The notes below the pieces were generated by a model, which had not been told where the DNA came from, searched no databases, and worked only from the letters and a program-made list of their open reading frames with translations. The position numbers were made by a program, and so were the translations under genes. This document shows, in pieces, positions 18,166-27,689 of a DNA stretch of 37,071 nucleotides. Each line of letters begins with the position of its first letter. Position 1 is the stretch's first letter. The stretch is from Wolbachia endosymbiont of Mansonella ozzardi (GTDB lineage: Bacteria > Pseudomonadota > Alphaproteobacteria > Rickettsiales > Anaplasmataceae). The DNA is taken from contig NZ_JADAKK010000002.1 in NCBI RefSeq assembly GCF_020278625.1, forward strand, positions 1 through 37,071. The letters are read 5' to 3'.

Positions 18166-18515
18166 CTTACTAAGCAGAAAAAAAGGCAAAAGAAAACCCA
18201 TGGTAGAGGTTATCCACTCTCAATCCTAAAAATTGGCGTACTATACTGTCTTAAATGACTTATAAGCGCGTTTCAGCTTGCATAGGGAAAATCTTTAGAA
18301 GTCTAGGTAAAATTAATAAAGACATAAGGTGTAGATAGTGCAAAAAATAAAACATAAGAGACAACTGTAATACTCTTGTCGTTTAATCTGCACAGATGAA
18401 GATAACTGAATATCTCCAATCTTGATAATGGGGTTGGTGAAGGTTGTCAAATAGTTTTTTTGTTTCTATTGAAATGACATTATAGCTTTTTTTTTACTGT
18501 TGCCTATTGCTTCCA
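18166..18515 (+). repeat. R2 intergenic repeat, full copy
   Basis: Homologous to 11190-11532 and to the minus strand of 26692-26955, with GGCAAAAGAAA, TATAAGCGCGTTTCAGCTT, TTTAATCTG and GTCAAATAGTTTTTTT in order. It runs up to 40 bp before the rimM start codon, which is why the apparent upstream extension of rimM is repeat sequence and not coding. The region 17920-18556 holds only R2 modules and a small GCCCTTA/TAAGGGC palindrome at 18141-18157. Confidence 0.75.
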
Positions 18516-18556
18516 GCGCTGTAGACAAAAAAACTAGTTTTGATTATCATATTGAC

Positions 18557-19063
18557 ATGAACGATAACTTAGTATGCCTTGGAGTCATTACTTCTCCTCA
18601 CGGAATTAAAGGAGCTGTTAAAGTAAAAACTTTCACTGAAAAGCCCGAAAATATTTCTCTGTATGGTGAGCTGGTAAGTGGTGATGAGAGTTATAAGATA
18701 GACTCAGTGTCTGTCATAGGTGATAGTTTAGTAATGGCCACAATAAGCGGAGTAAATTCTCGCAACGAAGCAGAGCTTTTAAGAAACAAAAAGTTATACA
18801 CAGAAAGAAAAAAGCTGCCAAAACTAAATGATAAGAATGAGTTTTATCAAAGTGACCTTATAAATATGGAAGTAAGGCTAGAGAGTAATGAATTATATGG
18901 CTACATAGAATCTATACATAATTTCGGTTCAGGAGATGTATTGGAAATTTCAGTCATCGGCACAAAAAAGAATATTATGCTGTCTTTTACTAAAGAAATA
19001 TTTCCGAATATAAACGTGAAGGAAAGGTATATAGCACTCAATGTGCCAGAATTCATTGATTAA
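18557..19063 (+). CDS. rimM: Ribosome maturation factor RimM
   Basis: RimM helps assemble the head of the 30S subunit by binding S19 during 16S rRNA maturation. From the ATG at 18557 the 168-aa protein begins with the typical [20 protein letters not shown] block. It has the [10 protein letters not shown] stretch and a PRC-barrel C-terminal half containing [10 protein letters not shown]. An open frame continues 19 codons upstream to 18500, but those codons lie in an R2 repeat and do not match the family, so the internal ATG is chosen. It leads the group rimM, efp and the IMPase-like gene on one strand. Confidence 0.92.
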   Translation: MNDNLVCLGVITSPHGIKGAVKVKTFTEKPENISLYGELVSGDESYKIDSVSVIGDSLVMATISGVNSRNEAELLRNKKLYTERKKLPKLNDKNEFYQSDLINMEVRLESNELYGYIESIHNFGSGDVLEISVIGTKKNIMLSFTKEIFPNINVKERYIALNVPEFID

Positions 19064-19077
19064 CAAAGGTTTTGATA

Positions 19078-19105
19078 TTTACAAAAAGCTACTTATAATT
19101 ATAAG
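19078..19105 (+). promoter_or_regulatory. Possible promoter of efp
   Basis: TTTACA (19078-19083) and TATAAG (19100-19105) with a 16-bp spacer lie between rimM and efp, about 20 bp before the efp ATG. A more canonical TATAAT at 19094-19099 is too close to the -35 box. Moderate support only. Confidence 0.35.
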
Positions 19106-19125
19106 ATCGAGCTGAAAGTGTAATT

Positions 19126-19692
19126 ATGGCAGAAAAAGCTAATGATATTAGGCCAGGTCAAGTGTTGGAACATAATAGCGGTTTGTTTTTGGTTGTAAGT
19201 ATTATGCATACTCAACCTGGCAAGGGTGGTGCATACATACAAGCAGAGATGAAGAACATTAAAACCGGAGCAAAACACTATGAAAGGTTTCGCTCTGATG
19301 CAACAATCAGAAGAGCAATTTTAGATGAAGAGGAATATGTTTATCTTTTTACTGAAGGAAATATTGTAACCCTTATGCATCCGAGTAATTACGAACAGAT
19401 CACTATAAATTTGGACTTATTGGGAGAAAAAAGGATTTATTTACAGGATAATATGAAAGTTAAAGTAGTAACTTACCAGGATAAAATAATTTCTGCGCAT
19501 GTGCCTGATTATGTTACATTGACTGTAAAAGAAACAGAGTCTGTTATTAAAGGGCAGACTGTTACTTCCTCTTATAAACCTGCAATTTTAGAAAACGGAA
19601 TGCGTATTAACGTGCCTCAATTTATAAAAGAAGAGGACAAAATTGTAGTATATACCCCAGATGACAGCTATTACGAAAGGGTAAAAGAGTAA
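19126..19692 (+). CDS. efp: Elongation factor P
   Basis: EF-P binds between the P and E sites of stalled ribosomes and rescues translation of polyproline stretches. The 188-aa length and the three-beta-barrel layout are standard. The Lys that is modified in many bacteria is present at K33 in QPGKGGAYIQ. The C-terminal signature PQFIKEEDKIVVYTPDDSYYERV is intact. It is followed after only 7 nt by the IMPase-like gene, so the two are probably on one transcript. Confidence 0.97.
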   Translation: MAEKANDIRPGQVLEHNSGLFLVVSIMHTQPGKGGAYIQAEMKNIKTGAKHYERFRSDATIRRAILDEEEYVYLFTEGNIVTLMHPSNYEQITINLDLLGEKRIYLQDNMKVKVVTYQDKIISAHVPDYVTLTVKETESVIKGQTVTSSYKPAILENGMRINVPQFIKEEDKIVVYTPDDSYYERVKE

Positions 19693-19699
19693 AAGCAGA

Positions 19700-20398
19700 A
19701 TGTCCATTTCATCACCACGGATTAATGTGATGCTTGATTCTGTACGCAGTGCTTCCAAACAGCTTGTGCGTGATTTCAATGAATTGCAAATTTCCAATAT
19801 TAAGTCAGCAGATTTTATCAATAAAACTTACTCAAGATGCAAGCAAACCATATACGATTGCTTGCATGATTACAAGCAAGACTACGGTTTTATCTTTGAA
19901 GACAATACTGATCAAGAAGTAAAAGATGACACTTATACCTGGTTTATTATGCCTATAGAAAGCAGGGAGAATTTTTCCAGTTGTATGGTTTTTTTTGCAG
20001 TGTCGGTCTGTCTAATTCATAAAAACAAAGTTATAGCAGCTGTAATTGATGCTCCAGCTCTCAGAGAAACTTTTTGGACAGAAGAGAAAAAGGGAGCTTT
20101 TCTTAAAGACTTTAGATCTCGTCATATAAAAATACGAATGAAAAGTCGTGAAGGAGGCTTAATAGATGTAAGTGGTAATTTGTTAAGTAAGTTACTGCCT
20201 AACAACAGTAATGTACGTTCTATCGGTTCAACAGTTTTAGGTTTTGCATACCTTGCCGCAGGAAGATACAGTGGAATAGTTTACTCTGGAGTTAACAAAT
20301 ATAAAGCCTTGCTTGGCAAACTTTTTCTGCAAGAGAGTAGTGTAAGGGTAATAGAAGATAATGGATTAATCATTGCTGGAGATATAAAACTAACATAA
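19700..20398 (+). CDS. Degenerate inositol-monophosphatase-family protein (SuhB-like)
   Basis: The 232-aa protein keeps the IMPase fold signatures: [16 protein letters not shown] with D38, the DYGFIFEDN stretch at 62-69, and [17 protein letters not shown] at 176-192. However, the metal-binding motif WxxDPxDGTxNF reads [12 protein letters not shown] (81-92): both aspartates (84 and 87), Gly and Thr are replaced. The second motif, WDxAAG in the family, is YKALLG near 201-206. It is therefore unlikely to hydrolyse inositol phosphates. SuhB also has a non-catalytic role in rRNA transcription antitermination in other bacteria, which could explain retention of the scaffold. It overlaps the convergent hemA by 9 nt. 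Confidence 0.8.
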   Translation: MSISSPRINVMLDSVRSASKQLVRDFNELQISNIKSADFINKTYSRCKQTIYDCLHDYKQDYGFIFEDNTDQEVKDDTYTWFIMPIESRENFSSCMVFFAVSVCLIHKNKVIAAVIDAPALRETFWTEEKKGAFLKDFRSRHIKIRMKSREGGLIDVSGNLLSKLLPNNSNVRSIGSTVLGFAYLAAGRYSGIVYSGVNKYKALLGKLFLQESSVRVIEDNGLIIAGDIKLT

Positions 20399-21592
20399 AC
20401 GAGCCACAGAGATAGACAGTTTCTCAAAAACTTTTACAAGGGATTCTGTTAAATGTCTTATCATTTCGTCAGTATGGTAAGGTGTAGGAGTAATACGAAA
20501 GCGCTCAGTCCCTCTTGGAACTGTTGGATAATTTATATGTTGAACATATATTCCATGCTCGTCAAATAATAACTTTGATGCTATTTTGGATAACTCTGGA
20601 TCACTAATTATTATTGGAATTATATGAGTTTCTGTTAGGATAAGATTAATTCCCGCGTTTATCAGTGAGTTTTTTACCTTTTCAACAACTTGTTTTTGTT
20701 TTTCCCTTTCAATGTTACTTGATTTTAGATATTCAACGCTTGCCTTTGCTGCTGCTGCTAAAACAGGCGACATAGCAGTGGTGAAAATAAATCCTGGAGC
20801 GGAACTTCTTATTACATCCACCAAGCTCTTTGAAGACGCTATATACCCACCCATCACTCCAAAAGCTTTCGATAATGTACCTTGAATAACAGTCACTCTA
20901 TCCGTCAGACCTTCTCTTTCTGCAATTCCACCACCACGCGGGCCATACATGCCGACTGCATGCACTTCGTCCAAATAGGTAATTGCATTATATTGATCTG
21001 CCAAGTCACATATTTCTCTCAGCGGCGCTATATCTCCATCCATTGAATATATGGATTCAAGTGCTATTATCTTTGGTGTTTTTCTACCCACAGACTTTAA
21101 TAGCTGCTCTAAGTGATCAATGTCATTATGCCTAAATATATATTTAGGTCTTTTTCCTGACTTTATGCCTTCTATCATTGAAGAATGGTTCTTCTCGTCT
21201 GAAAAAATCACTACGTTAGGAATAACGGACAATAAAGTGCTAAGTGTAGCCTGGTTGGCAAGGTAGCCACAAGCAAAAGTTAAAGCAGCCTTCTTGTTAT
21301 GCAAACAAGCCAGGGATTGCTCAAGTTCAACAACTTCTTTTGTTGTGCCTGAGATATTTCTAGTTCCTCCTGCGCCAACAGATGAGTTATGAATAGCGGC
21401 AATAACACTCTCATTTTGTGACATTCCTAAATAGTTATTACTGCACCAGACGATTACTTCCCTATTTCTTTCATAATCCATAATATAGGGAAGCCTGCCA
21501 GGCAACGACTCAAAATGCGTGAACTCACGATAGCGCCCTTCCTCCTTTATATCTTTGATTTTATTTAAGAATATTTCTTCGTAGTCTACCAA
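20390..21592 (-). CDS. hemA: 5-aminolevulinate synthase
   Basis: Condenses glycine and succinyl-CoA to 5-aminolevulinate, the first step of heme synthesis by the Shemin (C4) route used by alphaproteobacteria. The 400-aa length is typical. The PLP-binding Lys is K242 in [12 protein letters not shown]. The glycine-rich [11 protein letters not shown] segment (73-83) and the active-site LDEVHAVG block (207-214) are intact. The first codon is TTG (21592-21590); there is no ATG near the expected N-terminus and no good Shine-Dalgarno, suggesting modest expression. The start codon lies inside a long inverted repeat (21581-21648). Divergent neighbours are lacking; it converges with the IMPase-like gene. 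Confidence 0.95.
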   Translation of the reverse strand: MVDYEEIFLNKIKDIKEEGRYREFTHFESLPGRLPYIMDYERNREVIVWCSNNYLGMSQNESVIAAIHNSSVGAGGTRNISGTTKEVVELEQSLACLHNKKAALTFACGYLANQATLSTLLSVIPNVVIFSDEKNHSSMIEGIKSGKRPKYIFRHNDIDHLEQLLKSVGRKTPKIIALESIYSMDGDIAPLREICDLADQYNAITYLDEVHAVGMYGPRGGGIAEREGLTDRVTVIQGTLSKAFGVMGGYIASSKSLVDVIRSSAPGFIFTTAMSPVLAAAAKASVEYLKSSNIEREKQKQVVEKVKNSLINAGINLILTETHIIPIIISDPELSKIASKLLFDEHGIYVQHINYPTVPRGTERFRITPTPYHTDEMIRHLTESLVKVFEKLSISVARLC

Positions 21593-21648
21593 GTTTTTAT
21601 CTATTAATAACTAGTAAAATTATAATAAATTATTCAATGGTAGACTAC
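21581..21648 (-). promoter_or_regulatory. 11-bp inverted repeat over the hemA leader
   Basis: GTAGTCTACCA (21581-21591) and TGGTAGACTAC (21638-21648) are perfect complements 46 bp apart. The right-hand arm in transcript order covers the TTG start and first codons of hemA. If transcribed, the arms could pair and mask the start. They could also be two half-sites for a protein. The spacer is AT-rich and holds TATAAT-like strings. Confidence 0.45.
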
Positions 21649-21656
21649 TATATTTA

Positions 21657-22931
21657 TTATACAGATGTAGCTACAGGTTCTTTCTTCTCATTGGGTGCAA
21701 CCTTTTCAATCTGATTGTTTTCAATAAAGCTACTAGGCCATTTATAGTGATACATAACTGCTGCAGCAACTAGACAATAGGCTCCAACTACTATTCCTGC
21801 TGCTAACATCTCCAAGTGAACCGCAGTAGTCACTCCTAGAGCAACTCCAGCTATTGCTAATATAGAAGCAGCTATGACATGCAGATTGCTACTTTTTGTG
21901 TTTTGTGAAATGGTGTTATTCACTTGCTCAGGTTTTTTGCTAGTTAATGAAGGTATTGGTTCTGATGTTGGTGTCGGTGCTGATTGGTCACCCTCAGTAA
22001 ACACGCTACCAGCTCCGCCTTTGGGTACTGAAGTTTCTGGTTGTATGTCTTCTGGACTATTATTTTTAAACGCAGAATCATCTTCATTTGCTTTACCCAG
22101 TAAAGGTTCCTTCTCATCATCATTCGATAGTGGTGAATCACCTGGAATTTGAAATACTGCTGATCTTCCTTCATTTGCAGGCTGACTATTACCACCATTA
22201 CTGTTGGTTATAGTTATCAAAGGCTCTTTATCTATCTTCTCAAATGATGAAGAGTTACCATTAGAATCTGGAGGAGTTTTGGCACACTTACCACCACTTT
22301 GATCACCATTGCTTTCAAATTTAGAATAATTGCTACCTAAAGAACTTTCTGATAAATGTGATGGTGAATCTAGCTGACCACCTTTACTTTCAAGCCTTGA
22401 TTCATCTCCCGTTTGCAATGTTATCTCTCCAGTAGGTTGAGCAGGAGTTTGTTTTTCCTTATCAGTATCAATTAACGAAACGATAGTACTTTTATTTTGA
22501 AGTTCCTGCATACTTGAAGAAGCTCCTTTGCTTTGAGTAACATCCATTTGTTTTGGAACTTGAGTCTCAGGAACTTTCTGTTGCTCTTGAGTATGAGGTG
22601 ATATGCTACCACGATTTTTGCTTGCCGGATTTTGTTGCTTTTTTTCCCTGTCCATTTCATCTCCCTTATAATTATTGTTTATAGAATGCTTCGTTGAAAC
22701 ATGTCCATTGTTCATAATATTTTTTCCTTTGTCCATAGCATTTTTTTGTGGCTGTTGACTACCAGTGCTTTTAGGTTCTGGGTTTTCTGATAGAATGTTA
22801 CTTTTTATAACTGGAGTTGCTAATTTATCTTCAACTTTACCACTTCTTTTTCGCATTATAAAAATTCCAGGAGTTTTGGTACACTCCGTCCCACAAATCT
22901 TGACGTTCATGATAGTGATATTCCTGTACAT
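21657..22931 (-). CDS. Low-complexity protein with C-terminal membrane pair
   Basis: A protein of up to 424 aa from the ATG at 22931; another ATG at 22910, preceded by AGGAA, would fit at least as well, and the frame also has a TTG one codon up. Residues up to about 340 are Gln/Ser/Asn/Pro-rich and likely disordered, with repeated PLLGK/PLSND and SSLGS-type patches. Two hydrophobic segments follow at roughly 348-368 and 372-392 (LHVIAASILAIAGVALGV, then LEMLAAGIVVGAYCLVAAAV), and a short charged tail. This pattern is common in Wolbachia proteins of unknown role. No enzyme motif. It is divergent from nothing close; about 350 bp upstream is non-coding. Confidence 0.7.
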   Translation of the reverse strand: MYRNITIMNVKICGTECTKTPGIFIMRKRSGKVEDKLATPVIKSNILSENPEPKSTGSQQPQKNAMDKGKNIMNNGHVSTKHSINNNYKGDEMDREKKQQNPASKNRGSISPHTQEQQKVPETQVPKQMDVTQSKGASSSMQELQNKSTIVSLIDTDKEKQTPAQPTGEITLQTGDESRLESKGGQLDSPSHLSESSLGSNYSKFESNGDQSGGKCAKTPPDSNGNSSSFEKIDKEPLITITNSNGGNSQPANEGRSAVFQIPGDSPLSNDDEKEPLLGKANEDDSAFKNNSPEDIQPETSVPKGGAGSVFTEGDQSAPTPTSEPIPSLTSKKPEQVNNTISQNTKSSNLHVIAASILAIAGVALGVTTAVHLEMLAAGIVVGAYCLVAAAVMYHYKWPSSFIENNQIEKVAPNEKKEPVATSV

Positions 22932-23108
22932 CAATAGAAAATTGCAGAATATCTCTAATGCGTATTAAACTGAATGCAAGATAAGTATTCCCTTGATGTT
23001 TATTGTATTCTTGATCTTTGGTGTATTCATCATATGCTATGCAAGTAGCCTAAATTAATCCATTTACAATACCTGGCAAATAACTGTAGTTATGCGCTCA
23101 CGTAGAGC

Positions 23109-24619
23109 TTAGACTGTAATGATTTGTCTTCCTTTTCCAGGTCTTCTATGCTCTTTATCTATGCTAGACTTAGAAGTCTTACACTTCTCTTGAAAAACTA
23201 CGTAAATTGCATTAGCTTTTGTGCATAAGTAACATATTTCCTTGACTAAGGAATAATCTTCTTGGCCTGTTGAATAGTATATTGCACTTCTCAGTATATT
23301 CTGTACGGCTTGCCTGATTACCTGCTCATTGTAATACGTTTTGATAGATTTGAATGTGAGAGCACAGTGACTATAATGTCTTTATTTCCGGTGTTAGGCA
23401 ATGTAATGAGAGTTGATTTGTATGTGTTATCAAATTCGTTACCTTTCAATTTTTGGTCGAGATAATCGATAACATCATTGCTGAATTTAGCACATTTTTC
23501 ACATAAGTGTTCAATAAATGCAACATTGACAGCATCCAGTGCAGCTTTCAGAACTAAATCATAAATTTCTCTCCTACCACGCGCTTCCGTATTTTTCAGG
23601 ATTTGCTTACTGATTTGTTCGATAACCTTGTTATCAGCAAACGCTTCTTTATAGATTTCCTGAATTACTGGCTCTTTACTTTCAGTGCATTTCTTGCACA
23701 AATGTTCAACAATTGAAACATGCTCCTGACTGATCGCAGTTTCTAATAGAGTAACAAAACTCTTTGTTTAACAGATCTTTCGCATCCCTAGTTGGCTCAT
23801 TATGTACCTTTCAAATGCCCTAATACTATCGTGATAAACTCTTCATTCTGCACTAACGACGCTGTTTCAAGCACACTATACAAAGGATCAGAGCCGCTTG
23901 TTTTTAACACCTGCTCAAGATCTTTCAGGACATGCTCAACAAAAACTGTGTCTAATAAATTCTGTTCTTTTCTTAATGCTATCGCTGAAAAGAAGCCAAT
24001 CTTATTAGGTTCAACAAGTTGTATAGCTTGATTTTTTAATTTATTATAAATTCCACCGGTACCATGGAATTTTTCTATAAAAGCTTTAATATATTTTTGA
24101 CTAGCAATAAGTAAAAGACTCAGATTCCCTTCAAACAAAAAGTACACTCTGGTATTTTTCTGCGAGTTTGTTATTAGCTGCAATTGTCAATAATAAATAA
24201 TACCAGTTCTTTTACTGAATAATTGTACTTGAACTCCTCTTGATCAAGTTTCTACTGCGATAGTACATTTGAGTATATATGTTGGTGGTCACTTTTGTTT
24301 TGTGAATCCAAATTCAGTTGATTTGAGCAGAAATTTTTGAAGCTTTCGCTATCTGATGCAATAGATTAGTCTTCATAATCTCAATATTTTGTACAACCTT
24401 ATTTAGTTCTTCATAATTATTTTCTTTTATAGCTTGATTTAAGATATTTATCATTTTAGCAGAAGCTAAATTTTCAGAAATAAAGCATATAAATCCTCAT
24501 CTTTTAATTCTACAGTAATTGAACGTGGTGAATTTTCAAAATTTTTACATAACTCACCAACGATTAGTGAATCATTACCATCAACCTCTATAGCACTTGA
24601 TGTCAAAATCGGTAGCCAT
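23109..24619 (-). pseudogene. Decayed gene of about 500 codons, helical repeat-like
   Basis: A start site is clear: AGGAG, then ATG at 24619, 37 nt after the htpG stop. The frame breaks after about 11 codons, then the coding trace can be followed through at least six shifts and one stop. Readable parts are VDGNDSLIVGELCKNFENS (near 24590-24530), MINILNQAIKENNYEELNKV, a TAG at 24252-24254, QKNTRVYFLFEGNLSLLLIA (24155-24100), LLDTVFVEHVLKDLEQVL, VSIVEHLCKKCTESKEP (near 23725-23670), VAFIEHLCEKCAKFSND (23525-23480) and a last part YSLVKEICYLCTKANAIYVV ending at 23109. Repeated EHLC.KC blocks suggest helical repeats. No family recognised. The stop and the number of lesions mean true decay, though some homopolymer shifts could be sequencing errors. 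Confidence 0.75.
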
Positions 24620-24655
24620 ATCTTATCTCCTAGTCAATAGCTACCAGGTGTAGCA

Positions 24656-26566
24656 CTAAATTACAACCTTGCCAAGCAAGTTATTTAACCTCTTGGCAAA
24701 CAGGCTCGCATCATCCATCTCCTCGCCCTCTATGATACAAGCTTGATAGAACAATAAGTGGATCATATCCTCCAATGTTGAGTTTTCACCATCTTCAGCA
24801 TAAGATTTCATTATGCTTTTTATTACAGGATGTTTAGTGTTGATTTCGAGTACCTTTGGTGTGCGGTAATTCAGCTGTTTTTGCTCACGTAAAAAACGCT
24901 CCATTCTAAGATCCATTGCACTCTCGTCAACTGCCAAACATACAGGACTATCGGTCAATTTTTTGGAAATTTTTACGCTTTTCACTGAACTGCCAAGGAC
25001 CTTAGTGAAATACTCTAATATAGAATCTGTATTTTCTTCGCTCTTTTCTTCATCTGATTTATTTTCTTCGTCTTTTTTCTCAGAGGAGAATTTTTCCAAA
25101 TCAACATCAGCACGAGTTACGGACTTAATTTTCTGGTCTTTATATTCATGAATTACGCTAGTCCAGAAATCATCCACTGGATCAACAAACAGAAGAACCT
25201 CCAACCCTTTGCTGATAAACCCTTCAAGTTGTGGACTATGTTTTACCGAATCCAAGCTATTGCCTGTGAGGTAATAGACGTGCTCCTGCTCAGGCTTCAT
25301 TCTGCTTATATAGTCATCGATACTAACCAGCTTATCATCACCTGTACTATGAAATCTGCAAATTGAAAGTAGCGCTTCTCTTTCGTCGGTTGGCATAGCT
25401 TCGCAAAGACCTTCTTTCAATACTGCGCCAAAATTGGTCCAGAATTTCGTGTATTCCTCTAAATTTTCTTTTGCCTTTTTACCAAGTTCTGATATCACGC
25501 GTTTAGTGAGGGATTTTCTGATTTGCTCAATAACAAGATTGTTCTGCAGTGTTTCTCTGCTGATGTTAAGAGGCAAATCCGGTGAGTCAACAACACCTTT
25601 GAGAAAACGTAAGTACTGTGGTATAATTTGTACATTATCCTCAGTGACAAACACTTTATTTACATATAATTTCACGGAACAACGTCTATCTGGGTGAAAT
25701 AAATCAAAGGGCTTGATAGAAGGGACATAAAGCAAATTTGTATACTCTATTGCTCCTTCATTTTTGTTGTGCAATATCATCCAAGGCTCCCCACCAACAT
25801 GTGCAACACTGCGGAAAAAATTGTTGTGCTCCTCTTGAGTGACGTTGTTTTTCTGCTTAGTCCAAATTGCAGCCTTGCTGTTTAGCTTTTCACTTTTTCC
25901 TTCTTCATCTATAAACTCAACGGGAAAATTTATGTGATCTGAATAAGTAGTAACGATATTTTCAATGCGAAATTTGTCTAAAAACTCATTTTCTTCAGGA
26001 CGCATAACCAGGGTAATTTTGGTTCCACGAGGGATTTGATCATCTAATTTGCTGATTGAATACTCTCCATCTCCTCTGGATCTCCAGACCCAAGATTTCT
26101 CTTCTCCCGCCTTCCGAGATTCAACTATAACTTCTGAAGTAACCATAAAGCTCGAATAAAAACCAACTCCAAATTTCCCGATTAACTCTACAGTTTGGCT
26201 TGAACCCTTGCTACTTTTAATCGCCTCCAGAAATTTTTGTGTACCAGAACTAGCGACTGTACCAAGGTTATCTATTAAATCCTGCCTATCCATCCCGATG
26301 CCGTTATCAGTGACATATAGTTCATTCTTATCTTTACTAAAGCTAATGGTGATTTTTAACTCATCACTTGAATCTAGCAAGTTAGGGTTTAGTTGAGATT
26401 CGTAGCGCAATTTGTCACATGCATCTGATGCATTTGATATTAACTCACGTAGAAAAATATCCTTATTGGTATAAAGCGAATGAATTACTATATTCAGCAC
26501 TTTCCCTACTTCAGCATCAAATTTTAAATTTTCGGTTTCTTTTACGTTATGCATTTTGAGCTCCAT
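24656..26566 (-). CDS. htpG: Chaperone HtpG (Hsp90)
   Basis: HtpG is the bacterial Hsp90, an ATP-dependent chaperone active as a dimer in the cytoplasm. The 636-aa length is normal. The GHKL ATP-binding domain is intact: [17 protein letters not shown] near residue 43, VTDNGIGM near residue 90, and [13 protein letters not shown] near residue 130. The middle domain has NISRETLQ near residue 345. The C-terminal dimerisation domain is present. The start at ATG ([13 protein letters not shown]) could alternatively be the second Met at codon 5. The decayed gene at 23109-24619 follows after 37 nt and was probably co-transcribed. Confidence 0.97.
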   Translation of the reverse strand: MELKMHNVKETENLKFDAEVGKVLNIVIHSLYTNKDIFLRELISNASDACDKLRYESQLNPNLLDSSDELKITISFSKDKNELYVTDNGIGMDRQDLIDNLGTVASSGTQKFLEAIKSSKGSSQTVELIGKFGVGFYSSFMVTSEVIVESRKAGEEKSWVWRSRGDGEYSISKLDDQIPRGTKITLVMRPEENEFLDKFRIENIVTTYSDHINFPVEFIDEEGKSEKLNSKAAIWTKQKNNVTQEEHNNFFRSVAHVGGEPWMILHNKNEGAIEYTNLLYVPSIKPFDLFHPDRRCSVKLYVNKVFVTEDNVQIIPQYLRFLKGVVDSPDLPLNISRETLQNNLVIEQIRKSLTKRVISELGKKAKENLEEYTKFWTNFGAVLKEGLCEAMPTDEREALLSICRFHSTGDDKLVSIDDYISRMKPEQEHVYYLTGNSLDSVKHSPQLEGFISKGLEVLLFVDPVDDFWTSVIHEYKDQKIKSVTRADVDLEKFSSEKKDEENKSDEEKSEENTDSILEYFTKVLGSSVKSVKISKKLTDSPVCLAVDESAMDLRMERFLREQKQLNYRTPKVLEINTKHPVIKSIMKSYAEDGENSTLEDMIHLLFYQACIIEGEEMDDASLFAKRLNNLLGKVVI

Positions 26567-26691
26567 TATTAGCCTACTGCCTATGTAATTTAAGTATTAC
26601 ACTGCGATCTTTCAAGGTCACGCACACCAAAATAAAACTTCTTACATAATCATATCAAATCAGTTTTGGCAGCACAAGCACATACCAATAT

Positions 26692-26955
26692 AAAAAAACT
26701 ACTTGACAAATTCCTTCGGCCCACTTACCATAATATTGAAGCTATTTATCTTCGCAATCTGTGTAGGTTGGTAACAAAAAATTTAGGTATTTAGCGTCTC
26801 GTGTCTTTATAAAACTTCTGGCTTTCAAGCTGAAACGCGCTTATAAGTCGTTTAAGACAGTATGGAACATCAAATAGACAAGGAAGAATTTGAATGCTAG
26901 CTGCTCTGTTTTTTTTGCCTTTTTCTATTTAGTAAATTTCTTAACATTTGCAGTT
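26692..26955 (-). repeat. R2 intergenic repeat, inverted copy
   Basis: On the minus strand it has the R2 order: TTTACTAAATAG, GGCAAAA, ACTGTCTTAAACGACTTA with TAAGCGCGTTTCAGCTT, and TTGTCAAGTAGTTTTTTT. It lies 126 bp upstream of the htpG start. Confidence 0.75.
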
Positions 26956-27000
26956 TTGGTTATTTGCATTTAAAAGTAGCTGAATCGTAGTGTTGAGGGT

Positions 27001-27106
27001 AAAAACGCCGATATTTGAAGTACATATAAATAATTAGCCGTCGACCGGGGCTTCTTTTGTCTTTTTCTCTATTTAGTAAAGTTTTTAATGTTTATAGCTA
27101 AAGCAA
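27001..27106 (-). repeat. R2 leading module, inverted copy
   Basis: The minus strand matches 17999-18114 (GCTATAAACATTAAAAA, TTTACTAAATA, CAAAAGAA). It comes directly before the R2 copy at 26692-26955 in the same 5'-3' order as at 17999-18515. Nothing else is seen between 26567 and 27207. Confidence 0.7.
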
Positions 27107-27207
27107 TTTTAGAGCACACAAAAAATGCCAAAAATAATTGCCTTTAGTTTAAGTTAAGCAATAAGTCTAATTGTAGCTATAATTACTACAGCATATAATT
27201 TATAGGA

Positions 27208-27686
27208 TTATTGCATAGTCAAATGCTTTTTCAAATCACTAAAGTCAAGAGGATCATCTTTCACGACTCGTGCTTATTTCATTCACTTTAGGGGTGTTAA
27301 CAGGCGTTGTTGCTGGATTTTCAAGCTTTGTTACTTGTTCTAAGCCCTTGTTTATGCTTTGGCCTTAACTTAAAACTTTATCAAAGTGCTTGCTCTGTTA
27401 ATGACCATTCACCACTCTAATTTCTAGACCAGGACTTTGTGCTGAAAGACTCACTAGGTTCGATACTATATTCCTTACCATTAATATTGAAGTTAATTGC
27501 ATGAGCAACATTGGAAGAAGTTGTATTTTGTTGCAGATTTTGCTTTGTCCCAGGACTGTCATATGTAATACTAATGTTAAGAGCTTTGTCCTGATAATTA
27601 AAAGCCTTTCCTGGTTCTAAATTGAATTCTTTCCCGTTTATATTTATGTAAAAGCTCTTATCGATACTTTATTTATTGTATTTCAT
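27208..27686 (-). pseudogene. Decayed gene, unknown repeat protein
   Basis: It begins with ATG at 27686, three bases after the stop of the next pseudogene. The fifth codon is followed by an in-frame TAA, and then the frame stays open for about 80 codons, reading SFYININGKEFNLEPGKAF, NISITYDSPGTKQN and INFNINGKEYSIEPSESFS. The block INGKE(F/Y).(L/I)EP occurs twice. A stop at 27417-27419 follows, and the trace continues in other frames as GLEQVTKLENPATTPVN and VKDDPLDFSDLKKHLTMQ, ending with TAA at 27208. No family recognised. The stops and shifts indicate decay. Confidence 0.65.
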
Positions 27687-27689
27687 TAT

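Noticed and set aside
18500..18556. Nineteen extra N-terminal codons for rimM
   Set aside because: The codons come from the end of an R2 repeat and do not match the RimM family; the ATG at 18557 begins the known N-terminus.
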